Source: CAYIHX01 sp964363305
GTDB lineage: Bacteria > Bdellovibrionota > UBA1018
Length of the DNA: 21,721 nucleotides
Direction: 5' to 3'
Assembly: GCA_964363305.1 (NCBI GenBank)
Contig: CAYIHX010000060.1
Coordinates: 1 to 21,721 of the forward strand
A program made the position numbers and the translations under genes. Under the pieces are notes generated by a model, which was not told the origin of the DNA, did not search any database, and saw only the letters and a list, made by a program, of their open reading frames with translations. This document shows positions 1-6,787 of the stretch, piece after piece. Numbering within the stretch: position 1 is the first letter of the stretch; each line of letters opens with the position of its first letter.

Positions 1-34
1 TGATTCGTTTTTGACTGCTTCTGCTCGGTGCCAT
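1..34 (-). CDS. N-terminus of a second XRE-type regulator, cut by the window edge
   Basis: Only the first 11 codons are inside the window. They read MAPSRSSQKRI from the ATG at 34-32, with an AGAGGA ribosome-binding site about 8 nt upstream. The sequence matches the start of the complete regulator at 9434-9835 (MTTSRSSQKRI), and the DNA downstream of both starts is also related, so these are diverged copies of one gene. That makes this the first gene of a related element lying to the left of the window. The rest of the protein cannot be seen, so the HTH function is inferred from the complete paralog. Confidence 0.6.
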   Translation of the reverse strand, partial: MAPSRSSQKRI

Positions 35-400
35 GTATGCCGTCCTCTTTCGCTGTTGTGACATTTTCAGTCCCGATGTGGTGCTGAACTGTTACTCAGT
101 CGCTTAGAGGGCCGGATTCGAGATGACTCAGTTCGTAGACGGAAGTGCTGCAAAAAAAGCCTAAAACGCAGTCATTTCCGAACTACTCAGTAGTGAGCTA
201 AGAAAATTATGGAGCCGTCGGGGTTCATTTCACATTCAGGCCAAATTCAGTCCAAATCGTGTGATTTGGTGGTTTTTTGTGGCATGAGCTGTGACACCAG
301 AAAACAGTGAGTTTTGATAACTCGTCGCTATGACATCTGTTTTGGTTTCAAATAGAAAGCCCCTGTTCAAGCTTTTGCGCTCGATACAGGGGCATGAAAT
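35..400. repeat. Diverged copy of the element right-end module (no gene)
   Basis: This stretch has no credible gene. It aligns through its whole length with 9836-10221: the regulator start, three CTCAGT motifs at 95, 127 and 186, a block around 255-330 (GCTGTGACACCAGAAAACAG against CTTGTGACGCCAGAACACAG), the identical TTTCAAATAGAAAGCCCC and a terminator hairpin. By eye identity is moderate, with nearly perfect islands. It lies outside att core 401-409, whereas the other copy lies inside the element. It is therefore best read as the right end of a neighbouring tandem element. Confidence 0.65.
350..392 (-). terminator. Rho-independent terminator, left copy
   Basis: Read on the minus strand, the stem CCCCTGT/ACAGGGG (360-366 with 386-392) is followed by CTTTCTATTT. 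It corresponds to the terminator next to tRNA-His at 10161-10201. The stem bases differ between the copies but stay paired (TGT/ACA here, GAT/ATC there), which supports a functional hairpin. Confidence 0.65.
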
Positions 401-409
401 TGGGGTGAC
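401..409. other. Left att-like core (TGGGGTGAC)
   Basis: TGGGGTGAC is identical to the last nine bases of the tRNA-His gene at 10222-10230, in the same orientation. Related sequence lies immediately to its left, as it does at the tRNA. The integrase gene ends about 140 bp away. The identity is short, so the exact crossover is uncertain, but the position between a right-end module and an int gene fits an attachment site. Confidence 0.5.
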
Positions 410-449
410 TTTAGGAAAGCATAAGATTTCAATGTCTTAGTCTTTCCCC

Positions 450-467
450 GTATCTGATATCAGATAC
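450..467. repeat. Perfect 18-bp palindrome
   Basis: GTATCTGATATCAGATAC is a perfect palindrome flanked by CCCC on the left and GCCCC on the right. It lies between the att core and the 3' end of int. It could be a recombinase or regulator binding site, or a terminator stem for int, but no T-run follows on the minus strand. No second copy was found in the window. Confidence 0.6.
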
Positions 468-550
468 GCCCCGGTTTAAAGAGCTGCTAGGCAAATGCCC
501 TATTTGAAACTGTTCGTTCACTACCAAGTACCTACCTATCTATCAACTAT

Positions 551-1741
551 CTAACCCCCGACCACTCGTAAAGCCACTCGTCCGGGGCGCTCCCGGCGCC
601 GAGCTAGGCTTTCCGTGGCTCCCTTGACCTCAAGACCCGAAAGCCGAATGTATCGGTCCATCGTGTCTTGGTCCGACCAGCCGCCCATCACCTGAACAGT
701 GAGGCGATTCACTCCGTTTTTTAGGAGTTGGGTCGCCCAACATGCTCTCAGCGTATGGAAGCAGATCGAGGGGATCTTGATTTCCTCGCAGAATGCCCGA
801 AGGTGCCTGGCCGTCTCCCCATGCTTCCAGGCCGTGATCCTGGGAAATACATGATCCTCGGGGGCCATGTTTTGCACCCCGAGTTCCATAAACAACTCAT
901 ACAAATCGTCATTTATGGGGAGCTGACGCCATTCGTCATCTTTGAGATCTTGAGGCGTCTTCAGGCCGACGATGTACTGCCTCTCTAAGTAGACCATTCT
1001 CTCCGAGAGACTCACGTCTTTGGCTCTGAGTTCCTGGGCTTCTCCAGATCGCAGACCCAAGTGGTAGACTCCCTCCCAAATCGTGCGCCACGGATGATTC
1101 CGCCGCCTCGCTTCAGTAAGAAGAATATCGACTTGTTCGGCGTTCAGGATTTCCGGCCTCTTCGACTCCTTTCGGCTGATGCCGAAACCGTAAGTCGGGC
1201 TGACCGTCACTCCTTGCAAAAACCGCCTCTTGATCCCAAACGTAAAGCACTGGCTGATGGCCACCTTCACGTTGTACTGGCGAGAGTTGGAGTACCCCAT
1301 ATGCGCCATGCGCCTAAAAAGGTCTTCCACGTCGGCAGGGGTAATCTGTGATGCAGGGGTTTTATTCCACTGCTCCGTGAAGTCTCGAACAGCTTGAAGA
1401 TATCCTTCAATCGTTCTTTGACCTCGCCGTTTTAGCAAAGATTCTCCCTGGCTTGGATCATTAGCCTCAGACACTTCGTCACGAAGACTCTTTTCCCACT
1501 TCTTCACCAGATCGCCCCACGAAATTCCGGCAACTTCACGCTCGAAAACTACGCGTTGCGCTTCAGCCATCAGGCGATCCTCGATTTTCTTAAGCTTCTT
1601 TGCGATAGCCGCCGGTTCGGTTTCATCAATCGAACCGGACTCCCGCTTCTGCTTTCGATTCTCGGAGTCCTTCTTGCTGTAGGCACACACATCAATTTGA
1701 TAGTGTGTCTTTCCATTTTCTTCCCATTGCTTAATCGCCAT
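551..1741 (-). CDS. int: Tyrosine recombinase (phage-type integrase)
   Basis: A 396-aa site-specific recombinase that would integrate and excise the element at tRNA-His. The frame is open further upstream, but the start MAIKQWEENG at 1741 is chosen because AAGGAG lies 7 nt before it. The N-terminal half carries the arm-binding and SAM-like core-binding regions. The catalytic domain shows Arg231 (LGLRSGEA), a Lys around 261-267, His329 and Arg332 (FHTLRACW) and nucleophile Tyr364 (MDRYIRLSG). Trp355 (GGWSD) stands where many relatives have the second His, a known tolerated variant. The gene starts 2 bp after the excisionase stop, so the two are translationally coupled. The gene lies next to the left att core, at the end distant from the tRNA. 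Confidence 0.93.
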   Translation of the reverse strand: MAIKQWEENGKTHYQIDVCAYSKKDSENRKQKRESGSIDETEPAAIAKKLKKIEDRLMAEAQRVVFEREVAGISWGDLVKKWEKSLRDEVSEANDPSQGESLLKRRGQRTIEGYLQAVRDFTEQWNKTPASQITPADVEDLFRRMAHMGYSNSRQYNVKVAISQCFTFGIKRRFLQGVTVSPTYGFGISRKESKRPEILNAEQVDILLTEARRRNHPWRTIWEGVYHLGLRSGEAQELRAKDVSLSERMVYLERQYIVGLKTPQDLKDDEWRQLPINDDLYELFMELGVQNMAPEDHVFPRITAWKHGETARHLRAFCEEIKIPSICFHTLRACWATQLLKNGVNRLTVQVMGGWSDQDTMDRYIRLSGLEVKGATESLARRRERPGRVALRVVGG

Positions 1742-1743
1742 TG

Positions 1744-2019
1744 CTACGCTCCTTGAGTCATTGGAGACGCAGCAACCAGCCGATTCAGCTCTTCCCGGAG
1801 AAACAGGAGGCGCCCAAAAAATTTGTGCGCGACCAGTTGTCCCCGGTAAACCATGTTGCGAATGGCTCCGACCGATGGCTTGCCATCCTTCCGTCGAAAT
1901 CGTCGCAAGATGAGCGCCGCTTCTTCGGCGTTGGCCCACTTGTGCAAATCGACAGGAGTCGGAATAGAAGGAGCCACAAGCGGCTCGTACTGAGTTGCCG
2001 AGTGTGGTTTCCTTCTCAT
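1744..2019 (-). CDS. Excisionase-like small DNA-binding protein
   Basis: A 91-aa protein with a MerR/AlpA-type winged-helix pattern: a segment with AEEAALILRR, then a helix GAIRNMVYRGQLVAHKFFGR ending in a wing, then LLFLREELNRLV. This is the layout of helix-turn-helix excisionases, which recognise DNA near att sites and set the direction of recombination. AGAGGT precedes the ATG. It is directly upstream of int, and the int ribosome-binding site lies inside its last codons. A repressor role is also possible, but position and length favour Xis. Confidence 0.75.
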   Translation of the reverse strand: MRRKPHSATQYEPLVAPSIPTPVDLHKWANAEEAALILRRFRRKDGKPSVGAIRNMVYRGQLVAHKFFGRLLFLREELNRLVAASPMTQGA

Positions 2020-2164
2020 CGCAACACCTCTGTAGTCTGGTGTTCCCGATTCAGTCCCAAATTTTCAAAGAACAAACTTGGAAAAAGCATAGCATTACTC
2101 CTGCTCAGTAGTTAGATAAAAAGAACCTAAAAGATGCGTTTTTCATCGTAAAATCAGGCGCTTT
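2020..2164 (-). promoter_or_regulatory. xis-int upstream region with one CTCAGT motif
   Basis: This 145-bp AT-rich gap must hold the promoter of the xis-int operon, but no convincing -35/-10 pair was identified. It contains CTCAGTAGTTAGAT at 2104-2117, the same motif type that is repeated three times at each right-end module. A binding protein shared between the int promoter and the element end is therefore plausible. Confidence 0.4.
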
Positions 2165-2530
2165 TTATGAATCTTCCGAATCAGATTTTGAGCTCTCATT
2201 CGTGCTAACCTCCCCACTCAGTCGCTTGCCAAGGTAGTCGTCTTTTGAGATTGGGCCGTGCTTGGCAATGTATGTTCTGTATTCGCGTTCCAGGCGGTCT
2301 GCGTTCGACAGGGAGCCTTCCTGGAGCTGTACGATGTGTTCTGGTGTTACGAGGCTGATGGCGAGTGCGATGTATTGATCAACGCGCACGTTCTTGCCGA
2401 AGTCTTTTCGATTCACTTTGACCAGATCAGTGAGTACGCGTTTTCGCGTTTCCTTTCGAACGCGCAGCGCAGCATGAGGGGACGATTTAGGGGTCGGTTT
2501 TGCTTTCTTTTCAGAAGAGGACGTTTCCAC
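2165..2530 (-). CDS. Small basic DNA-binding-like protein of the mobilization region
   Basis: A 121-aa protein starting at GTG (2530) with GGAG about 8 nt upstream. The N-terminus is Lys/Ser-rich. The middle, from ALRVRKETRKRVL through NRKDFGKNVRVDQYIALAIS, resembles a ribbon-helix-helix or similar small DNA-binding fold. The C-terminal tail is acidic and Ser-rich. It is encoded about 100 bp downstream of the relaxase on the same strand, so an accessory or regulatory role in mobilization is possible. No family was recognised and the DNA-binding reading is inference. Confidence 0.7.
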   Translation of the reverse strand: METSSSEKKAKPTPKSSPHAALRVRKETRKRVLTDLVKVNRKDFGKNVRVDQYIALAISLVTPEHIVQLQEGSLSNADRLEREYRTYIAKHGPISKDDYLGKRLSGEVSTNESSKSDSEDS

Positions 2531-2630
2531 AGGTAACTCCGTTGGAAAGGGCCGCTTCCTCCGTAGGTGGTCGGAATGCAGTCAGTAGATTGAACCGCGG
2601 CAAGGCTATGCCGTAGGCGAAAGAGTAGCT

Positions 2631-3329
2631 TTAGCGAGACAAGTCCGGTCCTTCTCGTTCGAGTCCGATGCCGGGGCTTCCTTCGACTACCTCGATGCCG
2701 AATGGTGTGAACCTTCGATTCAGATTGTTAAAAAAGTCGAGTTCCACGGGTGTGAGTGTCTTCCCGTCTGCGGGGACGACAATCACCCGAGAAACGGACC
2801 GATTCGAGGCCAAGTATTGGGCAATAGGCTTCTCCTGGGCCTCAAAGAGTCCAAGGACTCCTTGCAGGCGTTTGCCCAGGACGAAGAGGTCATGTCCGTG
2901 TTTTTGGATGAGTGCACGAGGGTCCAGAAAGACGGTTGCTGACTTCCCAGAGGTGGTCGATGAGAAAAAAGCAAGGTCGCGTCTCCCTAGGTTCTTAGAT
3001 CGCCATGCACCAGCTCCATACTCTTCAAACTCCAAGGCTGCCTTGCCTTGGCTCGCACCAAAAAGACGGACAACGCCGCCTTTTGAAACATGCGCTTGGT
3101 CCTTGGCCAATATGCTCTGCCCTACAGAAGAGGGTGCTCCGAGATGTCTCAAGAGCGCGTTCATCTTTTGCTGCGACTTCGGTCCATTTTCTCGGGCTTC
3201 TTTCGGAACATAAAAAACCTTGTAAGAGTGCTTGGCTTCTCCAATGTGCTTCTCAAGCAGGAGCAGGCGCGGATTGTTATTGATATGGGCAATTGCGCGC
3301 AGATAGCTCATGTCTTTGTGGATCGCCAC
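2631..3329 (-). CDS. Relaxase C-terminal part, separated by a frameshift
   Basis: This frame continues the relaxase whose N-terminal 154 codons are at 3338-3802. It is open upstream as SLIEFVAIHKDMSYLRAIA, so loss of one base near 3340-3345 would explain the break; a GTG at 3329 gives a formal start. The 232-aa segment begins with the helix-rich stretch expected just after a relaxase catalytic core. It ends in an alpha/beta region (VIVVPADGKTLTPVELDFF) with no recognised motif. No classic slippery heptamer is visible at the junction. It may be a real inactivating mutation, a sequencing error, or less likely a recoded gene. Confidence 0.7.
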   Translation of the reverse strand: MAIHKDMSYLRAIAHINNNPRLLLLEKHIGEAKHSYKVFYVPKEARENGPKSQQKMNALLRHLGAPSSVGQSILAKDQAHVSKGGVVRLFGASQGKAALEFEEYGAGAWRSKNLGRRDLAFFSSTTSGKSATVFLDPRALIQKHGHDLFVLGKRLQGVLGLFEAQEKPIAQYLASNRSVSRVIVVPADGKTLTPVELDFFNNLNRRFTPFGIEVVEGSPGIGLEREGPDLSR

Positions 3330-3337
3330 AAACTCAA

Positions 3338-3802
3338 TCAGGCTAGTCCCGCGTCCATGCAGACTTCGTCGTTAATTCTATGCAGACGTTTGACAAACTT
3401 CTCCTGCGTTTTTTCCCAAATGCGTTCATTGGAAATGCGGTCTCCTGTTTCCGCCGCGATGGTGTTGATAGCGATATGGTTGTGCACATGGCCCTTGTCG
3501 TTGTGAGTGCTGATCACTGCCTGATGTCCTGGAAATGCTTTTTCCGCGAACTGCCTTCCTAGGTCGTGGAACTCTTCTAAGGACTGTTTGTCGCTTTCCC
3601 CAGGAGACCAGCTTTGGATCAGGTGCAAGACTTGATTGCCTCCTTCCTTGTTATGGAATCGCTTCACTGATCGAAATTCATCTGTTGCGTTCTCTGCCGA
3701 GCAATCGATCGATGAGACGAGGCCATCGTCACCACGCTGCCTTGTGACGTACTTTACGGACTTCTCTAAATTGTCTTTGAATTTGAACTTAACGATGGCC
3801 AT
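3338..3802 (-). CDS. Relaxase (MobP/VirD2-type) catalytic domain, frame ends early
   Basis: A DNA-nicking relaxase domain of the PF03432 type, which would cleave oriT and lead strand transfer. The N-terminus has a candidate catalytic Tyr18 in SVKYVTRQ. The metal-binding motif is at residues 100-110, H-N-D-K-G-H-V-H-N-H, with His100, His105 and His107 as ligands. The frame stops at TGA (3340-3338) after 154 aa, right after CMDAGLA, where relatives run on; the continuation is in the next frame (2631-3329). The start overlaps the mobC 3' end by 14 bp, giving translational coupling without a strong ribosome-binding site. No coupling protein or type IV secretion genes are present, so transfer would need a helper. 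Confidence 0.88.
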   Translation of the reverse strand: MAIVKFKFKDNLEKSVKYVTRQRGDDGLVSSIDCSAENATDEFRSVKRFHNKEGGNQVLHLIQSWSPGESDKQSLEEFHDLGRQFAEKAFPGHQAVISTHNDKGHVHNHIAINTIAAETGDRISNERIWEKTQEKFVKRLHRINDEVCMDAGLA

Positions 3803-4139
3803 AGAATGAAGTCACCATTAGTTCCATTGCTGCCAGCTTCTTAGCCAGTTCCTGAATGTCAGGATACCAACCATCAAAAAGTCCGCTGTTCACTCTACGG
3901 GCGATCTGGTTGATGTTGTTGCCAATGCGACGCAGTTCCTGAAACCAGGCCTTCCGTTCCGCTTCGGGAAGTAAGACTTGCGGGTTCTTTCGTTGGAAGA
4001 AGGCCTTTTTCAAAAGGACAGGAATGGAAAGGCCTGTGAGTTTTTGTACTTCTTCGAGCTTTTGATATTCGTCATCGCTGAAGCGAACGTGTGCTGAAGG
4101 AATTTTTCTATTTCCAGGTTTAGCTTCGTATTCTTTCAT
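3789..4139 (-). CDS. mobC: MobC-type relaxosome accessory protein
   Basis: A 116-aa protein with a ribbon-helix-helix-like N-terminus (HVRFSDDEYQKLEEVQKLTG, residues 17-36) and the hallmark LRRIGNNINQIARRVNSG at residues 69-86, typical of bacterial mobilization proteins of the MobC group. These bind oriT and help the relaxase open the nick site. GGAGGAAGC directly precedes the ATG. It overlaps the relaxase start, which is the usual mobC-relaxase order. Confidence 0.9.
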   Translation of the reverse strand: MKEYEAKPGNRKIPSAHVRFSDDEYQKLEEVQKLTGLSIPVLLKKAFFQRKNPQVLLPEAERKAWFQELRRIGNNINQIARRVNSGLFDGWYPDIQELAKKLAAMELMVTSFYGHR

Positions 4140-4163
4140 GCTTCCTCCGACTAAAATAATTGA

Positions 4164-4346
4164 TCACTTAAAAATGCTAATGAGTGCTCTTCCAATCGTT
4201 GTGATCCAGTTGCCGACTTCTTGTGCGTCAATGTCGCTTTCATTATTCGACTTTGAGAGTTGCTCAGTAGCTTCGTGAAGCTCTCCACTCCTCTTCATGA
4301 CTTCATCTCCTAGAGACATTTCTGATGACACTGGTTGCTTCGTCAT
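4164..4346 (-). CDS. 60-aa hypothetical protein in the mob operon
   Basis: A short acidic, helix-rich protein ending in a hydrophobic or amphipathic stretch (WITTIGRALISIFK). It is supported by a GAGGA ribosome-binding site 7 nt before the ATG. Its neighbours on the same strand are close: 14 bp from the lipoprotein upstream and 24 bp from mobC downstream. No family was recognised. Membrane association of the C-terminal helix is possible. Confidence 0.6.
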   Translation of the reverse strand: MTKQPVSSEMSLGDEVMKRSGELHEATEQLSKSNNESDIDAQEVGNWITTIGRALISIFK

Positions 4347-4360
4347 TGGGTTTCCTCTGC

Positions 4361-4612
4361 CTAGTTTAGGATAGCTTCTTGAAGTGTTTCATTTGCCCGG
4401 TTGAGTTCATCGAGCGCGGTGTTGAGATGGGCCTCGGAGCGTAAGAGCGTCGCGTCCTGCTCTACCTTTTGCTTCACCTCGCTCGAAGCCCGTTCGGCCT
4501 TAAGTGCGCCGATGAGTTCATTTTGCTTTGCTAGTGTGTTGTGCATTTGTTCCCGCTTGTGACGAGCCGAAGAGCACGCGGTAAGCGTAGAGAGCTGCAG
4601 GAGCACGAGCAC
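4361..4612 (-). CDS. Small coiled-coil lipoprotein overlapping the upstream gene
   Basis: The frame opens at GTG 4612 with a hydrophobic segment and lipobox LTAC (VLVLLQLSTLTACSS), followed by about 65 residues of predicted coiled coil (HNTLAKQNELIGALKAERAS onward). It would be a small lipid-anchored periplasmic protein. The first 95 bp lie inside the 3' end of the preceding gene in another frame, and no ribosome-binding site is seen, so translation probably depends on that gene. Small lipoproteins in mobilization operons are sometimes entry-exclusion factors, but nothing here proves that. Confidence 0.6.
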   Translation of the reverse strand: MLVLLQLSTLTACSSARHKREQMHNTLAKQNELIGALKAERASSEVKQKVEQDATLLRSEAHLNTALDELNRANETLQEAILN

Positions 4613-5015
4613 GGTTGCGAGGCGACAAGGACAGCAGGAAACTGGAATACGCCAGCGCGGCAGGACTTACTCGGGTAAGCTCCGGTGTGTTTTCAAGTGT
4701 CGTCTCCTTTGAGCAGTCATCAGCAAGGCGGTTGATTACATTTTTATGATCAGGGTTGGACACCTTTCGAGCTAAAACTCGAAGTACTTGAGAGAGCCTT
4801 GCCAAATAAAATGCATCCTGATTCTCATAAAATCGGAACTTATCACTGTCCAACGAGCCATTACGCAGTTCTACGTTGAAAGGATGGTGGACTATTTCTC
4901 GGTAGGTGCTCTGAATGGACTGCCAGGCTAGTTTCGAAAACTCTGCTGATGACGGCTCTGAATTTGCGCAGACTGCCGGAATGAGCATCCATACGGCAAG
5001 AGCGGCAGATCTCAT
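4518..5015 (-). CDS. Secreted hypothetical protein in the mob operon
   Basis: A protein of about 165 aa with a clear signal peptide (MRSAALAVWMLIPAVCA, then NSEP), so periplasmic or exported. The mature part is alpha-helical with no recognised domain. The ATG at 5015 is chosen; an in-frame ATG at 5045 is the alternative, and AGGAGAGG lies 13 nt before 5015. The gene begins about 20 bp after the stop of the thiD remnant on the same strand. Its 3' end overlaps the lipoprotein gene. No family was recognised. Confidence 0.6.
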   Translation of the reverse strand: MRSAALAVWMLIPAVCANSEPSSAEFSKLAWQSIQSTYREIVHHPFNVELRNGSLDSDKFRFYENQDAFYLARLSQVLRVLARKVSNPDHKNVINRLADDCSKETTLENTPELTRVSPAALAYSSFLLSLSPRNRARAPAALYAYRVLFGSSQAGTNAQHTSKAK

Positions 5016-5034
5016 CCACCGATTTTTTCCTCTC

Positions 5035-5915
5035 CTAGAGAACATCACGCAGATCCCCGTGGAAATGGTGGACTGGGCCATAGCCGTGGCCAAGCCGATA
5101 CTCAGCACCCGCGTTGATGGCACGGGTAAGATACATCTTTGCCTTTTGGACGGCCTCAAAAGTGGGAAGACCGCGCGCTAAAAATGCGGCGATCGCCGAA
5201 GATAAAGTACAACCTGTGCCATGAGTATTTCTCGTATCGATTCTCTCTGCCCGCAACCAATGGCCTTGAAATGATGGACCGTCCTTGAACCAAAGAAAGT
5301 CATCGCTCGTATCCGCTTCGCTATGCCCGCCTTTCCCGTAACCCGCGCCATGATCGGGTGCCCGTAAGACACAGATTGAACGCGCCCCTCGGCGACAATG
5401 AAATCGGTTGCTCCGCTAATACAAACTACCGATTTGTAAGTTCCATTGAGTCGCGTTGCCGCCTCTAAAGCGGCTTCCGGTACAGCAATACTATCCACGC
5501 CCTTCGTCGTCCGGCTCAAGCCTGCCAAGGCTTGAATTTCAGAGGCATTGCCACGAATCACCGTCGGAGGACTCTGGTCGAGAAGTCGTCGCGCGACTTC
5601 CGTTCGATACTGAGTAGCCCCTGCACCCACCGGGTCGAGGATCGTGGGAATGGACCGTTTACGTGCCGCAGCCATGGCTTTCGACATGCTTTCAACCCAC
5701 GGTCCGCTAAGTGTTCCGAGATTCACAACAAGGGAGTTCGAAATCCCGACCATCTCCTCTACTTCGTCGACGGCGTGGGCCATGACGGGCGAAGCACCGA
5801 GGGCCAGCAGACAGTTGGCGGTCCAGTTCATCACGACGTAGTTCGTGATGTTGTGAACAAGCGGCTGATTTTTTCTAATCTGAATAAGCTGTTCTGAGAT
5901 GGCCTGGGCGTTCAT
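5035..5915 (-). pseudogene. thiM-thiD deletion fusion (hydroxyethylthiazole kinase / HMP kinase remnant)
   Basis: From the ATG at 5915 (GGAGG 5 nt upstream) about 194 codons match hydroxyethylthiazole kinase ThiM: VHNITNYVVMNWTANCLLA, NLGTLS, ILDPVGAGA and RGNASEI, up to MARVTG. At about 5334 the sequence jumps, one frame over, into the last 99 codons of hydroxymethylpyrimidine (phosphate) kinase ThiD: KGGHSEADTSDDFLWF, DTRNTHGTGCTLSSAIAA, and GHGYGPVHHFHGDL to the TAG at 5035. Missing are the ThiM C-terminus with its GCG catalytic loop and roughly two thirds of ThiD. The thiM frame runs out of frame through the thiD part to 5178. Neither enzyme should work. The parent was evidently a thiM-thiD thiamine salvage operon under the TPP riboswitch just upstream. 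Confidence 0.9.
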
Positions 5916-6011
5916 TTCGTCCTCCGCAACGGAAGGGCGATATGTGACAGGCTGAAGAGGGATCTCGATGGCGCAGAAATGAGCGTGCAGCTCAAATCGG
6001 CAATCGTGCTT
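5916..6011 (-). promoter_or_regulatory. Expression platform of the TPP riboswitch
   Basis: Two elements can be seen between aptamer and ATG. First, minus-strand CCTCTTCAGCCTGTC (5946-5960) is complementary, apart from one extra T, to GACAGGCTGAGAGG in the 5' half of the aptamer (6068-6081), so the two can form an alternative helix that disrupts the aptamer. Second, CTTCCG-TTG-CGGAGG (5921-5935) is a small hairpin that hides the GGAGG ribosome-binding site. Together these suit control of translation initiation by TPP, although the exact switching order is inference. Confidence 0.6.
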
Positions 6012-6094
6012 GGTTTCCTTCGCTAGCATTACCTAGTTCAGGTTCAAGGGTCGACTTCCTTCGAAGTCCTCTCAGCCTGTCAGGCTCCCCTACC
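6012..6094 (-). ncRNA. TPP riboswitch (THI element) aptamer
   Basis: On the minus strand the conserved THI-box segments are in order: GGGGAGCC, GGCTGAGAGG (the pyrimidine-sensing CUGAGA), ACCCTTGAACCTGAACTAGG, and TAATGCTAGCGAAGGAAACC. The paired GGT/ACC ends close stem P1. It lies 97 nt upstream of the ThiM start, as expected for a thiamine salvage operon. The aptamer looks intact although the kinase genes behind it are wrecked. Confidence 0.95.
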
Positions 6095-6112
6095 GAATAA
6101 ATTGTTTCTAAT

Positions 6113-6140
6113 AGCTACGGGTCTTTGGCGGGGTTGTCAA
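6113..6140 (-). promoter_or_regulatory. Candidate promoter of the riboswitch transcript
   Basis: A perfect TTGACA -35 box (6140-6135) is followed after 17 bp by TAGCTA, a weak -10. Transcription would begin shortly before the aptamer at 6094. The -35 match and position support it; the -10 is poor. Confidence 0.45.
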
Positions 6141-6193
6141 ATAGGGGAATAATTCGCAGTGGTAAACGAGCTGTTAACGAAAGAGTATTCCGA

Positions 6194-6787
6194 TCACCTT
6201 TGTGTCTGTTTGAATCCAGGAAAAGATGCTTTCCAGACGGAGAAACAAGATCGAGCGGCAGATTTGAGTTCTACTCGGTACTCTCGTTCGTGCGGATGCT
6301 CTTTCACGCGCTGTACAAGATGCGTGAGGAGATCCCATGCCCCTTCCAATTGCTCAAGTTGCATGAGGGTGAAATTGTCTATTAGCACTAGCTTGGACTT
6401 CATGCCCTCTTTGACACCCCTCAAGAAACAGTAGAGACAGGCTGAAAGGCCGGAGGCCGCGTCTACAATCTGAGTTCTGCTTTTCGCGTTTTCAACGTCG
6501 ATGCCAAAGTCTGGAGCAATCTTTTCATCTATGCTCTTCTTGGCTGTGTTCAACAGGACTCTTAAAAGTTCTGGAAACCGCTGGTCACGAAGCGCTTCTT
6601 CTATGGCCGGGTGTGCCTCAGTTAGCAGCACCGACACTTGGCTGGAGAGAGTACTAACATCAAGTGATGGTGCGCTGATTCGATTGCCGAGCATATATGC
6701 ATAAATGGATTCTAGCTCGTCCCCGATGCCAAGTTCGTTAAGGAAATCCACTAATTCTACGTTCTGTTCATCGTGTCGCATTGTCAT
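6194..6787 (-). CDS. Hypothetical alpha-helical protein
   Basis: A protein of about 197 aa starting at MTMRHDEQNVEL (6787) or two codons later at 6781. No good ribosome-binding site precedes either start. It appears cytosolic, has no signal peptide, and is mostly helical with leucine-rich segments (FLNELGIGDELESIYAYML; FTLMQLEQLEGAWDLLTHLV). No family was recognised. It lies upstream of the riboswitch promoter on the same strand and is isolated from the other element genes by a long gap. Confidence 0.6.
   Translation of the reverse strand: MTMRHDEQNVELVDFLNELGIGDELESIYAYMLGNRISAPSLDVSTLSSQVSVLLTEAHPAIEEALRDQRFPELLRVLLNTAKKSIDEKIAPDFGIDVENAKSRTQIVDAASGLSACLYCFLRGVKEGMKSKLVLIDNFTLMQLEQLEGAWDLLTHLVQRVKEHPHEREYRVELKSAARSCFSVWKASFPGFKQTQR

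Noticed and set aside
1739..1939. Longer integrase start at 1939
   Set aside because: The extra residues overlap the excisionase gene and look like out-of-frame sequence, while AAGGAG precedes the ATG at 1741.
4361..5015. Phage Rz/Rz1-type lysis gene pair
   Set aside because: The overlap is similar, but the lipoprotein is coiled-coil rather than Pro-rich, the partner has a cleavable signal rather than a membrane anchor, and there are no other phage lysis genes.
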